From: Ignavibacteriales bacterium
GTDB taxonomy: Bacteria; Bacteroidota; Ignavibacteria; Ignavibacteriales; Ignavibacteriaceae
Direction: 5' to 3'
Assembly (NCBI GenBank): GCA_016709155.1
Contig: JADJEI010000013.1
Span: 372,001 to 436,000 of the forward strand
DNA length: 64,000 bases
Shown here piece after piece: positions 36,668 through 45,738 of this stretch. A program made the translations under genes and the position numbers. Under the pieces are notes generated by a model. It was not told where the DNA came from and ran no database searches. It saw only the letters and a list, made by a program, of their open reading frames with translations. The stretch's first letter is position 1. The number at the start of each line of letters is the position of its first letter.

Positions 36668-36848
36668 ATAGTATAATTAAAAAAATTGTCACGAAGATAA
36701 GCTTTATAGCGGAAGTATTTTCAAGCAAGAATTGATAGTCATTCCATATAACCCGGATGATTTGAGATAAAACTTTCAGGTTAAATTAAATTCAAATCAT
36801 CCTGGTATAAATTTTATGAACAAGCAACTTAAAAGGAGTTTAAATTTT

Positions 36849-37343
36849 CTAATTATGATGATGATCCCCGGCGCCGTGAGCATGCCCATGAGAAATTTCT
36901 TCCTGAGTAGCATCACGAACATCAAGAAGATGTATGTCAAAATCTAAATTGACACCAGCGAGTGGATGATTGAAATCAATTATGATTTCACCATCCTTTA
37001 TTTCTTTGATCAAAAAAGGCATTTGTCCTCCATCGGGAGTATTCGCATAGTAACTTTGTCCGACTTCTAAATTCATGTCTTCGGGAAATTCTGTTCGTTT
37101 TACAGTTTGAATCGCTTCGGACTCATATTCTCCATAGGCATCTTCAGCATCTATATGGACATTTTTTTTACTCCCGATAAGCAAAACACTAAGTTCTTCC
37201 TCAAGCTTCGGAATAATTTGTCCGCTTCCCGTTAAAAAAGATAAAGCGCCGCTCTTTTCCGTTGAATCCAGAATATTTCCCTGCTCGTCTCTTAGTGTGT
37301 AGTTAAATTTTATTACACTTTGGACATTTATAGGCATGAACAC
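36849..37343 (-). CDS. FKBP-type peptidyl-prolyl isomerase, SlyD-like
   Basis: 164 residues. FKBP half-domain INVQSVIKFNYTLRDEQGNILDST, IF (insert-in-flap) chaperone domain near residues 65-130, then the return strand DFNHPLAGVNLDFDIHLLDVRDAT. The C-terminus, HGHAHGAGDHHHN, is a metal-binding histidine tail. It catalyses prolyl isomerisation and may bind nickel. The frame also opens with MFMPINV; Met3 could be the start. Confidence 0.9.
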   Translation of the reverse strand: MFMPINVQSVIKFNYTLRDEQGNILDSTEKSGALSFLTGSGQIIPKLEEELSVLLIGSKKNVHIDAEDAYGEYESEAIQTVKRTEFPEDMNLEVGQSYYANTPDGGQMPFLIKEIKDGEIIIDFNHPLAGVNLDFDIHLLDVRDATQEEISHGHAHGAGDHHHN

Positions 37344-37450
37344 TCCAATTATTTTTAAAAATTATAAATTATTTTACTAAAAATAAATTTAAGGAAAAAA
37401 TAATTGGAAGGATATTTTGAAGAATTGAAAGGCACTGATAATAAAAAGTT

Positions 37451-37471
37451 GGATCGGTCAATGACCGATCC
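37451..37471. repeat. Perfect 21-bp palindrome
   Basis: GGATCGGTCA, one A, then TGACCGATCC: two perfect 10-base arms around one base, in the gap between the FKBP gene and the DUF3892 gene. There is no T run directly after it, so it is not a clear terminator. It may be an operator or a cruciform-type intergenic palindrome. Confidence 0.6.
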
Positions 37472-37595
37472 ATCCCACATACCTTCAACATTTTAATTCT
37501 TTGTAATATAAATATCTGAGCAAAAATAAAACTCTTTTGAGGATATTTTATTTTCTCAAGCGGCAGACCCTTCCCCCAAAAGGGTATGCAACAGT

Positions 37596-37901
37596 TTACA
37601 GTTTTTGTAAACCGGATAGATGATCAGCTTTTGAGTTTTCGGTATCGGTGATAATAACATCATCATTTTTTTTTATCAAATTAATGACCAAGCCTTTCAT
37701 CCAATCGCCTGTTTCTTTTCTATATATTGTCATTAATGATTTCCCGGCAGTCAGAGCTTCAATAATTTCATCGCGATTCCAGGTATATCCTTTCCCGATC
37801 TTCCTGGTCTGGTCTTCATGAACTTTTACGTAAGTTATATATCCTTGCTGTTGATCAGCGTATCTAACTGCAGATATAAGATAGTCTGCCCATTTGTTCA
37901 T
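37596..37901 (-). CDS. DUF3892-domain protein
   Basis: 101 residues from the ATG at 37899-37901, chosen because a strong GGGAGG ribosome site lies 9 nt upstream; the open frame runs 11 codons further. The sequence DYLISAVRYADQQQGYITYV then KVHEDQTRKIGKGYTWNRDEIIEAL has the pattern of DUF3892, a small domain of unknown role often attached to or near stress proteins. No signal peptide or membrane segment. Upstream lie three copies of a TTAGTACAAA repeat. Confidence 0.65.
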   Translation of the reverse strand: MNKWADYLISAVRYADQQQGYITYVKVHEDQTRKIGKGYTWNRDEIIEALTAGKSLMTIYRKETGDWMKGLVINLIKKNDDVIITDTENSKADHLSGLQKL

Positions 37902-38061
37902 AAATGTTGCCTCCCTATTAATTTGCTTCTCCAATAATTCTAAAATTAAAAATCAACCCTCCCTCTTCCTCTTACCACGTTACCGCCAGCACTTAAATTT
38001 GTTACAATAAAGTAGATAAATGACACTGCAATTCTAAGATACTTTTAGGGGAATAGCATTA

Positions 38062-38132
38062 GTATTTTGTACTAATTTTTTAGCAAAATTTTAGTACAAA
38101 TGAAGAAATATTAAAAGTACTTTAGTACAAAT
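38062..38132. repeat. Three TTAGTACAAA repeats upstream of the DUF3892 gene
   Basis: TTAGTACAAAT occurs at 38091-38101 and 38122-38132 (31 bp apart, about three helical turns), and TTAGTACAAAATAC in inverted orientation at 38062-38075. The stretch 37902-38210 contains no gene. It looks like an operator array, 160-230 bp upstream of the DUF3892 start, or serves another minus-strand unit. Confidence 0.4.
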
Positions 38133-38210
38133 ACTAAATAAAAGTAACAATTACATGGCAATGCTTAGCAATTAACTTTTATTAATTAAACTTCGGTGGA
38201 TAATGAAATG

Positions 38211-38813
38211 TCAGTCAGGATCGACTTTTTCCGAACTAAGAATGCTCTGTTTGTGTCTGAAGTTAATTAACAATCGTGGGTTATCAATTCTAAAAAATGT
38301 AAAAAAGAGAGCTACTCCCATTTCAAAAAAGAGCATGAAAAAAAATGGAATATCACTTGCCGGTACCTTAATCAGATATGGTAAAAATTTTATTAATATG
38401 GAAAGTTCGTAAAGGATTAAAACTAAAAGTGGAATATTCAAGCGATTATTCGAATGCGCTTCAATAATTGTAAAACTTAATATTTTATAGAAAATAAAAA
38501 GGTGAATAATTAGCATGATCATTAGATTCATCGGAATTAAAAACCAGGTAATCAATAATAGAGCGACAAATAAATAGTCTGATTCTTTAGGTTTTTTACC
38601 CTCGACTGCATAAAGAGAAAGATAGAGTAGCAAGGTTCCTAAATTAAATTGCAAATTTCCATTATATAAAAATACAAATCTTAGTAAATGTGTTAAAGGG
38701 TCAAGGATTCCCAGTACTAAAAAAAATATAAACCACTTTGTTTTAGATTGTCTAAATAATGGAAGTAACCAGACAATTTCTGAAATTAGACCAATGATTC
38801 TACTTATTTCCAT
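38211..38813 (-). CDS. Polytopic membrane protein of unknown function
   Basis: 200 residues with about six hydrophobic helices (for example FIFFLVLGILDPLTHLLRF, LLLITWFLIPMNLMIMLII) and a basic C-terminus (FRIDNPRLLINFRHKQ). No recognised family. It lies 8 nt after the secreted protein gene at 38822, and both follow a kinase/regulator pair on the same strand, so they may be the pair's target or sensing partners. Confidence 0.5.
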   Translation of the reverse strand: MEISRIIGLISEIVWLLPLFRQSKTKWFIFFLVLGILDPLTHLLRFVFLYNGNLQFNLGTLLLYLSLYAVEGKKPKESDYLFVALLLITWFLIPMNLMIMLIIHLFIFYKILSFTIIEAHSNNRLNIPLLVLILYELSILIKFLPYLIKVPASDIPFFFMLFFEMGVALFFTFFRIDNPRLLINFRHKQSILSSEKVDPD

Positions 38814-38821
38814 TACTTCTC

Positions 38822-39283
38822 TTAGTTACAAAATGGTGGGCAATAAGTTCCAAACTCAAGCGTAGATAATCCGAATGTAATGGATAAGACTTCTGCACGC
38901 TGTTCAATATTCAAAGATGTTCCTTCTCCCCGATATAATAAGTCATACACAACTGAAGAACTGTAAACTGTAAAAACATCTTCGCTATTTACTTTTAAAT
39001 TTATTTCTTCCGATTGTGGAAATAACACATCACGCTTTGCATCAAGAATGATCAAACCGGATTCAGTTATCTTGAACATGATTGATTGTCCAGCCTGTTT
39101 CAGCAGAGATTCTAAAAATGATTTTGATACAAGAGTAATTTTACCGACTGCACCAAAATTAGTATTTGCTTCTTCACTTGAAATAATTTTACCTGCTTGT
39201 TGTGCAATCGTCAAAGAACTTAGAAATAATAATAATGCAAGAATGTAAACAGTTGGGGTTATATGTAAAACAAATTTATTCAT
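38822..39283 (-). CDS. Secreted hypothetical protein
   Basis: 153 residues. Signal peptide (VYILALLLFLSSLTIAQ) followed by a small alpha/beta domain with GAVGKITLVSKSFLESLLKQ and SITFGLSTLEFGTYCPPFC at the end; the two terminal cysteines could form a disulfide. No family recognised. Probably co-transcribed with the membrane protein at 38211. Confidence 0.5.
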   Translation of the reverse strand: MNKFVLHITPTVYILALLLFLSSLTIAQQAGKIISSEEANTNFGAVGKITLVSKSFLESLLKQAGQSIMFKITESGLIILDAKRDVLFPQSEEINLKVNSEDVFTVYSSSVVYDLLYRGEGTSLNIEQRAEVLSITFGLSTLEFGTYCPPFCN

Positions 39284-39402
39284 AATAATTCATTTAATAT
39301 TTTTATCTGTGTAAAGTTAAAGAGAAACTAACTCTGAGAAAATTACAAATATTTTTAATTGCTTTATGCTTATCGAATCCACTGTTCTGTATTAATAGTT
39401 TG

Positions 39403-40068
39403 TCAATTATGCTTCCTAATAAAATTCACAGCAAATTTTACAAGTTCAGATTTATTTTTAACATCTGCTTTCCGCATTAAATTAGCCCTATAGTAATCAA
39501 TGGATTTTTTACTAAGGAATAATTGCTCTGCTATTTCTTTACTGGTTAACCCTTTCGAAATCAGATCGAGAATCTTTATTTCTTTCTCACTATAATTTGT
39601 TGGCGAATCGTTAGCAAATTTAGGAGACTGCTCAAAATCCTTAACCAATTTTTGAAGCGATAATTCATCCCACCTGCTTCCAAAATACTTCTTCCCTTTA
39701 AAAACATTTTGAATAGCAAAGTACAATTCACCCTCAAGTATGTTTTTATTTATCAAACCCATAGCACCTGATTTATAAGTCTCATACACATAATCTTCAC
39801 TTTCAAACATAGATAAAAAAAGTACTTTTACCGATTTATCTTCAGCTTTAATTTTTTCAAATGCTTCTATGCCGGATAAACCAGGCATAGAAATATCAGC
39901 CAGCACAACATCCGGTTTAACCTGGAAGTATTTTTTATAAAGTTCTTCGCCGTTTTCTGCCTCGGCAACAACAACAAAATTTTGATTGTCGCTTAAAAGC
40001 CGTATTACACCCTGCCTGAACAGGGTATGATCATCAGCTACTAATATTTTGATAACCGGGTTTAACAT
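39403..40068 (-). CDS. NarL/FixJ-family response regulator
   Basis: 221 residues: receiver (DD in LVADDHTLF, acceptor Asp in VVLADISMPG, Ser in FLSMFE, Lys in LINKNILE) and a LuxR-type HTH (YSEKEIKILDLISKGLTSKEIAEQLFLSKKSIDYYRANLM). The start lies 35 nt inside the kinase gene upstream, so the two are translationally coupled and form a two-component pair. Confidence 0.93.
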   Translation of the reverse strand: MLNPVIKILVADDHTLFRQGVIRLLSDNQNFVVVAEAENGEELYKKYFQVKPDVVLADISMPGLSGIEAFEKIKAEDKSVKVLFLSMFESEDYVYETYKSGAMGLINKNILEGELYFAIQNVFKGKKYFGSRWDELSLQKLVKDFEQSPKFANDSPTNYSEKEIKILDLISKGLTSKEIAEQLFLSKKSIDYYRANLMRKADVKNKSELVKFAVNFIRKHN

Positions 40069-41281
40069 CGTTTTTTTGTTTTAATGGAAATGAAGCCATT
40101 ATGACAGTTCCCAAATTTTCAGAGGATTCAATTTCAAATGTTCCGTTTAATCTTTCAACGCTTTCCTGCATACTCATCAATCCCATCCCGTCAGAAACGT
40201 ATTTGTCATTAATCAATTTTCTTGGACTAAATCCTATTCCATCATCTGATACGTATAAAGTTAAAGTGTGATTTTCAATTGAAAGTTTTACGTTAAAAGA
40301 TTTTGCTTTTGAATGACGCAAAATATTATTTAATGCTTCCTGCACTACCCGATAAATACAAACTTCAACCTCTCCCCCTAAATTTATTGTCTGATCCGGA
40401 ATTTGAATGTCATAAGTTAATCCCGATTCTTTTGCGACGTTATAACAGGTCGATTTTAGTGCTGTAAATAAACCAAGCTGATCAATACTCATTGGTTTTA
40501 ATTCGTGGGCAAGAGAACGAGTTTCTTCCAGTGTGGATTCCAAAATTTCTAAAGTTCTGTCCACTTCATCTCCATTCAAACCCGACTGGACATAATTCTT
40601 GTATTTACTGACATTCATCTTTATCAACAATAAGTTTTGTGCGATTGAGTTATGCAGAATTTTAGAAATTCGATTTCGTTCATCTTCTACACTTGCCTGC
40701 AAATTTATTGATGCGCTGCGAAGCAGATTTTGGTAATGCTTCATTTGTTCATCGTAGGATTTCTTAGAAGTAATATCCCAAAAATAAAGTTGAGCCATGT
40801 CCAAAAATGAAATTCCATTACAATTTACTTCATAAAATCTATCATCAATCTGAATAGTTTTTGTAATCGTTTTGTCTTCCCTAATCAATTCTATAAAATT
40901 AAAATTCATCTCGGGTAAAATATTTTTTATTTTAGTATCATCAAGTTTTATTGCAGGAAAAAGTATTTTTGCTGATTTATTTATTCCTTTAATCTCACCA
41001 AATGGATCAATCCTTAATATTGGATTTGGATCCAGTTCAGAGAAAAGTGCAAGTAATTTGGAAGTGTTTATTTCAAACTGCTGTTGTTCTTCTCTTCTCT
41101 TTTTTAGTATTGGATTGTAAACATGTCTGTAAGAAGCATAGATGAAAACTATCAGCAGCAAAAATATTAAAATCGAAATGTACAAAGGGCTATAAATATC
41201 CTTTGTCAAATTTGTGTAATCTGAAATCTTCTCCTGTTGAAAAGACAAAAAGACCGTTTGTATGTAGTTTATAAGAAACAT
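40034..41281 (-). CDS. NarX/DesK-type sensor histidine kinase
   Basis: 415 residues. One N-terminal membrane helix (YISILIFLLLIVFIYASY), a PAS-like domain at about 75-170 (PNPILRIDPFGEIKGIN), HisKA_3 with the phospho-His in DERNRISKILHNSIAQNLLLI, and a GHKL ATPase (ALNNILRHSKA, VSDDGIGFS, GLMSMQESVERLNG). Almost no periplasmic part, so it senses within or at the membrane. Partner: the regulator at 39403, overlapping by 35 nt. Confidence 0.92.
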   Translation of the reverse strand: MFLINYIQTVFLSFQQEKISDYTNLTKDIYSPLYISILIFLLLIVFIYASYRHVYNPILKKRREEQQQFEINTSKLLALFSELDPNPILRIDPFGEIKGINKSAKILFPAIKLDDTKIKNILPEMNFNFIELIREDKTITKTIQIDDRFYEVNCNGISFLDMAQLYFWDITSKKSYDEQMKHYQNLLRSASINLQASVEDERNRISKILHNSIAQNLLLIKMNVSKYKNYVQSGLNGDEVDRTLEILESTLEETRSLAHELKPMSIDQLGLFTALKSTCYNVAKESGLTYDIQIPDQTINLGGEVEVCIYRVVQEALNNILRHSKAKSFNVKLSIENHTLTLYVSDDGIGFSPRKLINDKYVSDGMGLMSMQESVERLNGTFEIESSENLGTVIMASFPLKQKNDVKPGYQNISS

Positions 41282-41393
41282 TTAAAATTATTTCTTTTTA
41301 TTTCGATTTAACCCGCTAAAACTTAAACAAATGTTTAATAAACGAAAAGAGAAATTTTCCTTGTATAATTTTCTTAATATTTTCTAAACCTAT

Positions 41394-42620
41394 TCATCGA
41401 AACTTGAGGTTTGGTTTGGTGACAGGGGGGAATTTTTCCCGATTCTTGCTGCCGGTCTGATATTTTTTCTTTTTGCTGCCCTCATAGCTGTCAACCTGTA
41501 ATAGAACTCCCTCAAGCTTGCCATTGACTAATGGAGTCCGTTTTGAAGTTTTAAGTCCGATAAATTTTCTTAACTCCGGATCACCCGTGTAAATAAAGGC
41601 TGAAGTTCCTTTGCAATTTGTTTTTAAGAAATCTCCAAGCTCTTTGTAAAGAACTTCAACTTCACTTCTAATCCCGAGTCTGATTCCATAAGGGGGGTTG
41701 GTAATCAGTACTCCGTTTTCAAATTGATTTATATGCTGAAATGGTCTAACAGATAAATCTATATTTTCAGAAAATGGAAGTCTTGATAAATTTTCTTTTG
41801 CAACTTCAACTGCTATTTGCGATTTATCACTTCCCGAAATTAATCCTTTTGGTAAAGGTCTTATTTTCAATTCGTATTCTTCTTTAACTTTTTCCCACAA
41901 ATTATTATCAAAATCCGGCAGATAAAAGAAGCCAAAATTCTTTCTAAGCACTTGGGCGGGAATTCTGCAGTAGTGCATTAATGCTTCACAAACAATTGTG
42001 CCCGAGCCGCACATACAATCGAGGAGGGGTTTTTCCCCATCCCATTTACTTAATCGGATAATCGCAGCGGCGAGAGTTTCCTGCATCGGTGCTTCGCCGG
42101 CAAGAAGGCGGTAGCCTCGCTTGTGCAACGATTCCCCTGAAGTATCAATACTCAAAACAGCTTTGTCTTTTTCGATGTGAAGATTGAACCTGACATCGGG
42201 ATTGACTGTTTCAACATTCGGTCTTTTTCCGAATTTAGCTCGGAAGTAATCTGCAATTCCATCTTTTAATACCTGTGACGCATAAAGCGAATTATTGATT
42301 GAACTTTTTGTAACCGATGAAGTAATTGCAAAAGTTTTATCAACAGAAAATATTTCATCCCATTTAATTTTTTCGGCAATTTTCATTATTGCATATGAGT
42401 TGCTGCAATAAAAACTTACTATCGGGGCAAGTACACGGGATATTGTCCGGGCAGTATAATTTATTCGGTAAAGCGAAATTTTATCAGCCTCAAAATAAAT
42501 ACCCCGATAAATTACTTTTGTGTTTTTCGCGCCGAGCTCAATCAGTTCCTCTTCGCAAAGCTGTTCCATCTTTCCTGGAACCTGCGCAAAGAACTCATTA
42601 TTCTGAAGGTATTCGTACAT
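41394..42620 (-). CDS. THUMP-domain 23S rRNA (guanine-N2) methyltransferase, RlmL-type
   Basis: 408 residues: N-terminal ferredoxin-like/THUMP region (about 1-160), then a class I SAM methyltransferase with LLDCMCGSGTIVCEAL (motif I) and GVLITNPPYGIRLG (the NPPY catalytic motif of N-methyltransferases). This matches the methyltransferase of RlmL, which makes m2G2445 in 23S rRNA; the RlmK half of gammaproteobacterial fusions is absent. The basic C-terminus is SKKKKYQTGSKNREK. No operon partner. Confidence 0.87.
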   Translation of the reverse strand: MYEYLQNNEFFAQVPGKMEQLCEEELIELGAKNTKVIYRGIYFEADKISLYRINYTARTISRVLAPIVSFYCSNSYAIMKIAEKIKWDEIFSVDKTFAITSSVTKSSINNSLYASQVLKDGIADYFRAKFGKRPNVETVNPDVRFNLHIEKDKAVLSIDTSGESLHKRGYRLLAGEAPMQETLAAAIIRLSKWDGEKPLLDCMCGSGTIVCEALMHYCRIPAQVLRKNFGFFYLPDFDNNLWEKVKEEYELKIRPLPKGLISGSDKSQIAVEVAKENLSRLPFSENIDLSVRPFQHINQFENGVLITNPPYGIRLGIRSEVEVLYKELGDFLKTNCKGTSAFIYTGDPELRKFIGLKTSKRTPLVNGKLEGVLLQVDSYEGSKKKKYQTGSKNREKFPPVTKPNLKFR

Positions 42621-42779
42621 TAATAAATATTCCTTACTGATAAACTTTCTAAAACAATTTCTCTCTTATTTCTATAACAAATATAACAACACACCAAATA
42701 GTTTGACTAAGAATTTTAAGAATTGAAGATCAATAAAATCTAACCCGATTTATTGAAGGAAAATCACTTCTGTCCGAAA

Positions 42780-43090
42780 AAATTTTAAAATAAAAAAAAA
42801 AAAATTTTTTTTTTTTTTTTAAAAAGGATTTTTTTAAAACAAAAACCAATCCCCCTTAACCAAAAATAAATTTAATTTTTCCCAAAAAACACCTTTTAAA
42901 GGGGGTTGTTTTATTAATTTTTTTTTTTTTTTGGCTTTGCCTTCCCCCCCCCGCAAAAATCTTCGGTAAATTAAAAAAAAAAAAATTTTTTCCCCGTTTT
43001 CATGTTTTCATATTTTAAATAATTTAAAATTTTATTTTGAAAAACAACCAAAATTTTTTTTTTAAAAAAAATATTTTTGGAAAATATTTT
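42780..43090. other. Homopolymer-rich stretch of doubtful sequence quality
   Basis: The gap between the methyltransferase gene and the plus-strand gene at 43158 is built of long single-base runs: A13 then T16 at 42792-42820, T15 at 42918-42932, C9 at 42944-42952, A13 at 42973-42985, plus many runs of 5-8. Nothing like it occurs elsewhere in the window. It holds no gene. It may be a poor consensus, a scaffold join or an extreme low-complexity spacer. Confidence 0.7.
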
Positions 43091-43157
43091 ATACTTTTTA
43101 AGGCACAGGTAATCATTAAGTTTGAGCCATTATTTTTATACATTTTATGGTGGAAAA

Positions 43158-44444
43158 ATGCTCTCACGTTTTTTGTTTGTCCTTTTATTTCTCATTTCAA
43201 ACTTGTCATTTACGCAGACAAATCAAAAATTAATTAAAGAGGGTGCCCCCAATGTTTTCATTAATTGCGGTTACTGTGATCTTAATTTTATTAAAGAGCA
43301 AATTCCAGTTGTTAATTATGTCAACGACAGAAACGATGCAGATATCAGCGTCTTATTAACAACACAATCAACCGGTGCCGGTGGTACTGAATACTCTTTA
43401 TTTTTTTATGGGCAAAAATATTTTGATGGTGTAAACGATACTATAAAATTTTCCTCGGAGCCTTCAGAAGCACAGGATAAAATCAGAGACAAAACTGTTG
43501 ATGCGTTAAAACTTGGCTTGGTAAAATATCTCTCCAAAAGTCCCATTGCTGATCAATTAATAATCACTTTCAAAAAGCAGGACGAAAGCAATGAAACGAT
43601 AGAGGATGATTGGGATTTCTGGGTTTTCAAAACCAGCTTAACCGGAAGCTTGAGCGGTGAAGAAAGGAATAATTTTTTCTATTTAAATGGTTCCGTTTCG
43701 GCTAACCGGGTTACTGAAGATTTAAAACTTAAATTTTCAGTATCGAATTCATATAACGAGAGCAATTTTAAATATATTGATGGAGTTCAAGAAGTAAAAA
43801 TAAAAAGCCTGAGTCGAAATCAAAGTCTTTATGCCTCGAGCTTTTTTTCAATAGATGATAATTGGTCCTGGGGATTTTCTTCAGACTTATACAAATCAAC
43901 ATATTCCAATATTGACCTGAGTTTAAGGCTTTCACCTGCAATTGAGTATAATTTCTTCCCTTATTCCGAATCAAACAAAAGACAGTTGAGAATTGATTAC
44001 GAAGTATCTCCAACGTATAACAAATACATTTCCGAAACAATTTTTTTCAAGACGAATGAAAATCTCGTTAGCCAGGAATTATCAGCCACACTTTCGCTGA
44101 TTGAGGAATGGGGGAGTACAGAATTTTCAATCAGCGGTGCAAATTATTTCCATGATATGAGCAAATATGAAATGGAGCTTTATGCAAGTATTTCCTGGCA
44201 GTTGTTCAGAGGATTTTCTTTAAGTCTCTATGGCAGTTTTTCAAAAATCAGAAATCAAATCTCACTTGAAAAGGGGGAGGCATCACTTGACGAAGTTCTT
44301 CTTCAGCGCAGACAGTTGGAAACCGGTTACTCCTATTACGCCGGATTTGGAGTTTCGTTTTCTTTCGGTTCAATCTATAATAATATAGTCAACCCGAGAT
44401 TTGGCAACAGCAGCGGCGGAACTACAATTATTATTTCGGATTAG
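43158..44444 (+). CDS. Secreted, probably outer-membrane, protein of unknown function
   Basis: 428 residues from the ATG at 43158, chosen because GGTGG lies just upstream and a signal peptide (MLSRFLFVLLFLISNLSFTQ) follows; the frame is open 12 codons earlier. The N-terminal ~140 residues form an alpha/beta domain (APNVFINCGYCDLNFIKEQIP...DADISVLLTTQ), followed by amphipathic strands rich in aromatic residues, likely a beta-barrel (YAGFGVSFSFGSIYNN). No named family recognised. A periplasmic domain plus barrel is my reading. No operon partner. Confidence 0.6.
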   Translation: MLSRFLFVLLFLISNLSFTQTNQKLIKEGAPNVFINCGYCDLNFIKEQIPVVNYVNDRNDADISVLLTTQSTGAGGTEYSLFFYGQKYFDGVNDTIKFSSEPSEAQDKIRDKTVDALKLGLVKYLSKSPIADQLIITFKKQDESNETIEDDWDFWVFKTSLTGSLSGEERNNFFYLNGSVSANRVTEDLKLKFSVSNSYNESNFKYIDGVQEVKIKSLSRNQSLYASSFFSIDDNWSWGFSSDLYKSTYSNIDLSLRLSPAIEYNFFPYSESNKRQLRIDYEVSPTYNKYISETIFFKTNENLVSQELSATLSLIEEWGSTEFSISGANYFHDMSKYEMELYASISWQLFRGFSLSLYGSFSKIRNQISLEKGEASLDEVLLQRRQLETGYSYYAGFGVSFSFGSIYNNIVNPRFGNSSGGTTIIISD

Positions 44445-44735
44445 TTTACTACTTCGATATTGTTGAGACATCTAATAAGCTAATATTTACTATGTGCAGA
44501 AATTGCTCTTAGAAATAATTACTGCTCGCTCATCTTCAGATATACACTAAAAATACTTTTATCAACCCTATTGAATTATGCTATTTAAATTGTTATTTTT
44601 TAACCACAACGAATTAATAAATAATATGTTCTGGTTTATTCAATTATTTATTTTATGTCGTTTCTAAATTCGAGGGGATCGATAGGTTTCATTATTTAAT
44701 CAACAATTTTTAAATCAAATTTAGGAGTATTGTTT

Positions 44736-45323
44736 ATGAAAAGCTCTGTCCTAATGTTCGTTGCCCTGGTTTTTGTGCATCATTCATCTTATTACAATTG
44801 AATTGCTCTACGCAAGACGAAAAAAGTAATGACCAAAGATGAGATGATTGCAAGAGGAAAATACCTCACGACCATTGCCGGTTGTAATGATTGCCATACC
44901 CCCAAGATCATGACTGAAATGGGTCCGATGCCCGATACAAGCAGGCTTTTATCCGGGCAACCTGCGAACGAATCAAATTATGCAATTGATCCCAATGTTG
45001 TGGGACCGGGCAAGTGGATGCTCACTAATGGTCATCTCGCTTCGTGGGTTGGTCCGTGGGGTATTTCTTATTCCGCTAATCTGACTCGGATAATGCAACC
45101 GGCTTGGTGCTGTTTCCGAAGAAATGTTTATTAAAACTCTCAGGAAGGAAAATTGAAAGGGGTAGGCAGACCTTTATTACCTCCGATGCCCTGGCCAAAT
45201 TTTGCACAGATGACAGATGATGATCTGAAATCAATCTATGCTTACCTGCGAACCATAAAACCCATTAATAATCCCGTTCCTTTGCCCGTGCCGCCGGACA
45301 TGCTGGCAAGTATGAATAAATAG
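44736..45323 (+). pseudogene. Mono-heme c-type cytochrome gene broken by four indels
   Basis: A Shine-Dalgarno TAGGAG and ATG (44736) start a lipoprotein-like signal (KSSVLMFVALVF, then in the next frame ASFILLQLNCS). The heme site CNDCH and NYAIDPNVVGPGKWMLTNGHLASW follow in the frame 44829-45134; then TGLGAVSEEMFIKTL and GVGRPLLPPMPWPNFAQMTDDDL in further frames, to the TAG at 45321. Joining them needs one base added at T5 44770-44774, one removed from A6 44820-44825, one added at 45087 and one near 45145. The reconstructed protein has about 195 residues and the NLTPD...TGLG...SEE cytochrome pattern. Decay or sequencing error. Confidence 0.7.
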
Positions 45324-45343
45324 TTTTTTGGAGCAATGAGATA

Positions 45344-45473
45344 GAGGCTGTATCATTACTCGCTTTTTGTCAACCTGTCCCGATACATCGGGATCAGATT
45401 CTCATTTGTTTTGAAAATCGAAGCATTAGATTCCGATGGCATTGCTATGGAATGACATTTAAGAGACAGCCTC
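45344..45473. mobile_element. Possible 130-bp MITE-like element
   Basis: GAGGCTGT at 45344-45351 is repeated inverted as ACAGCCTC at 45466-45473, and a hairpin TCCCGAT-AC-ATCGGGA sits inside at 45378-45393. There is no ORF within. Short inverted ends plus an internal palindrome fit a miniature element or an IS remnant; no target duplication could be confirmed. Confidence 0.35.
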
Positions 45474-45542
45474 CATCTTTAATAAATAGAGTTTACTTCT
45501 AAAAGCCAAAACCGAAAGTGATAAAAATTATCTTGAAAGAAA

Positions 45543-45698
45543 GTGCAGTCGTTAGACAAACATATTGATAATCTTGTTTATGAGTTGTATGGATTGACCG
45601 AAGAGGAAATAATGATTGTGGATCGAAGAATAGAAGCAAATATTCGCACCATTGCTAAATTATTCAAATTCCTTTCTGCCCGCAACTATTCATGCTAA
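45543..45698 (+). pseudogene. C-terminal remnant resembling a restriction/DNA-methylase protein
   Basis: A 51-codon frame from a GTG at 45543 reads VQSLDKHIDNLVYELYGLTEEEIMIVDRR and stops at 45698. The LDK.ID.LVYELYGLTEEEI pattern is the usual C-terminal end of type IIG (Eco57I/TaqI-like) restriction-methylases. The rest of that gene is missing upstream, so this is a fragment left by deletion or transfer. It lies next to the tandem array at 45739. Confidence 0.5.
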
Positions 45699-45738
45699 AA
45701 ATTACCTCAAACCTCGAAAATCGTTAAATTTCGCACAT

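Noticed and set aside
42780..43090. AT-rich replication origin
   Set aside because: No DnaA-box cluster or dnaA/dnaN genes nearby; the runs look like poor consensus, and C9 is not AT-rich.
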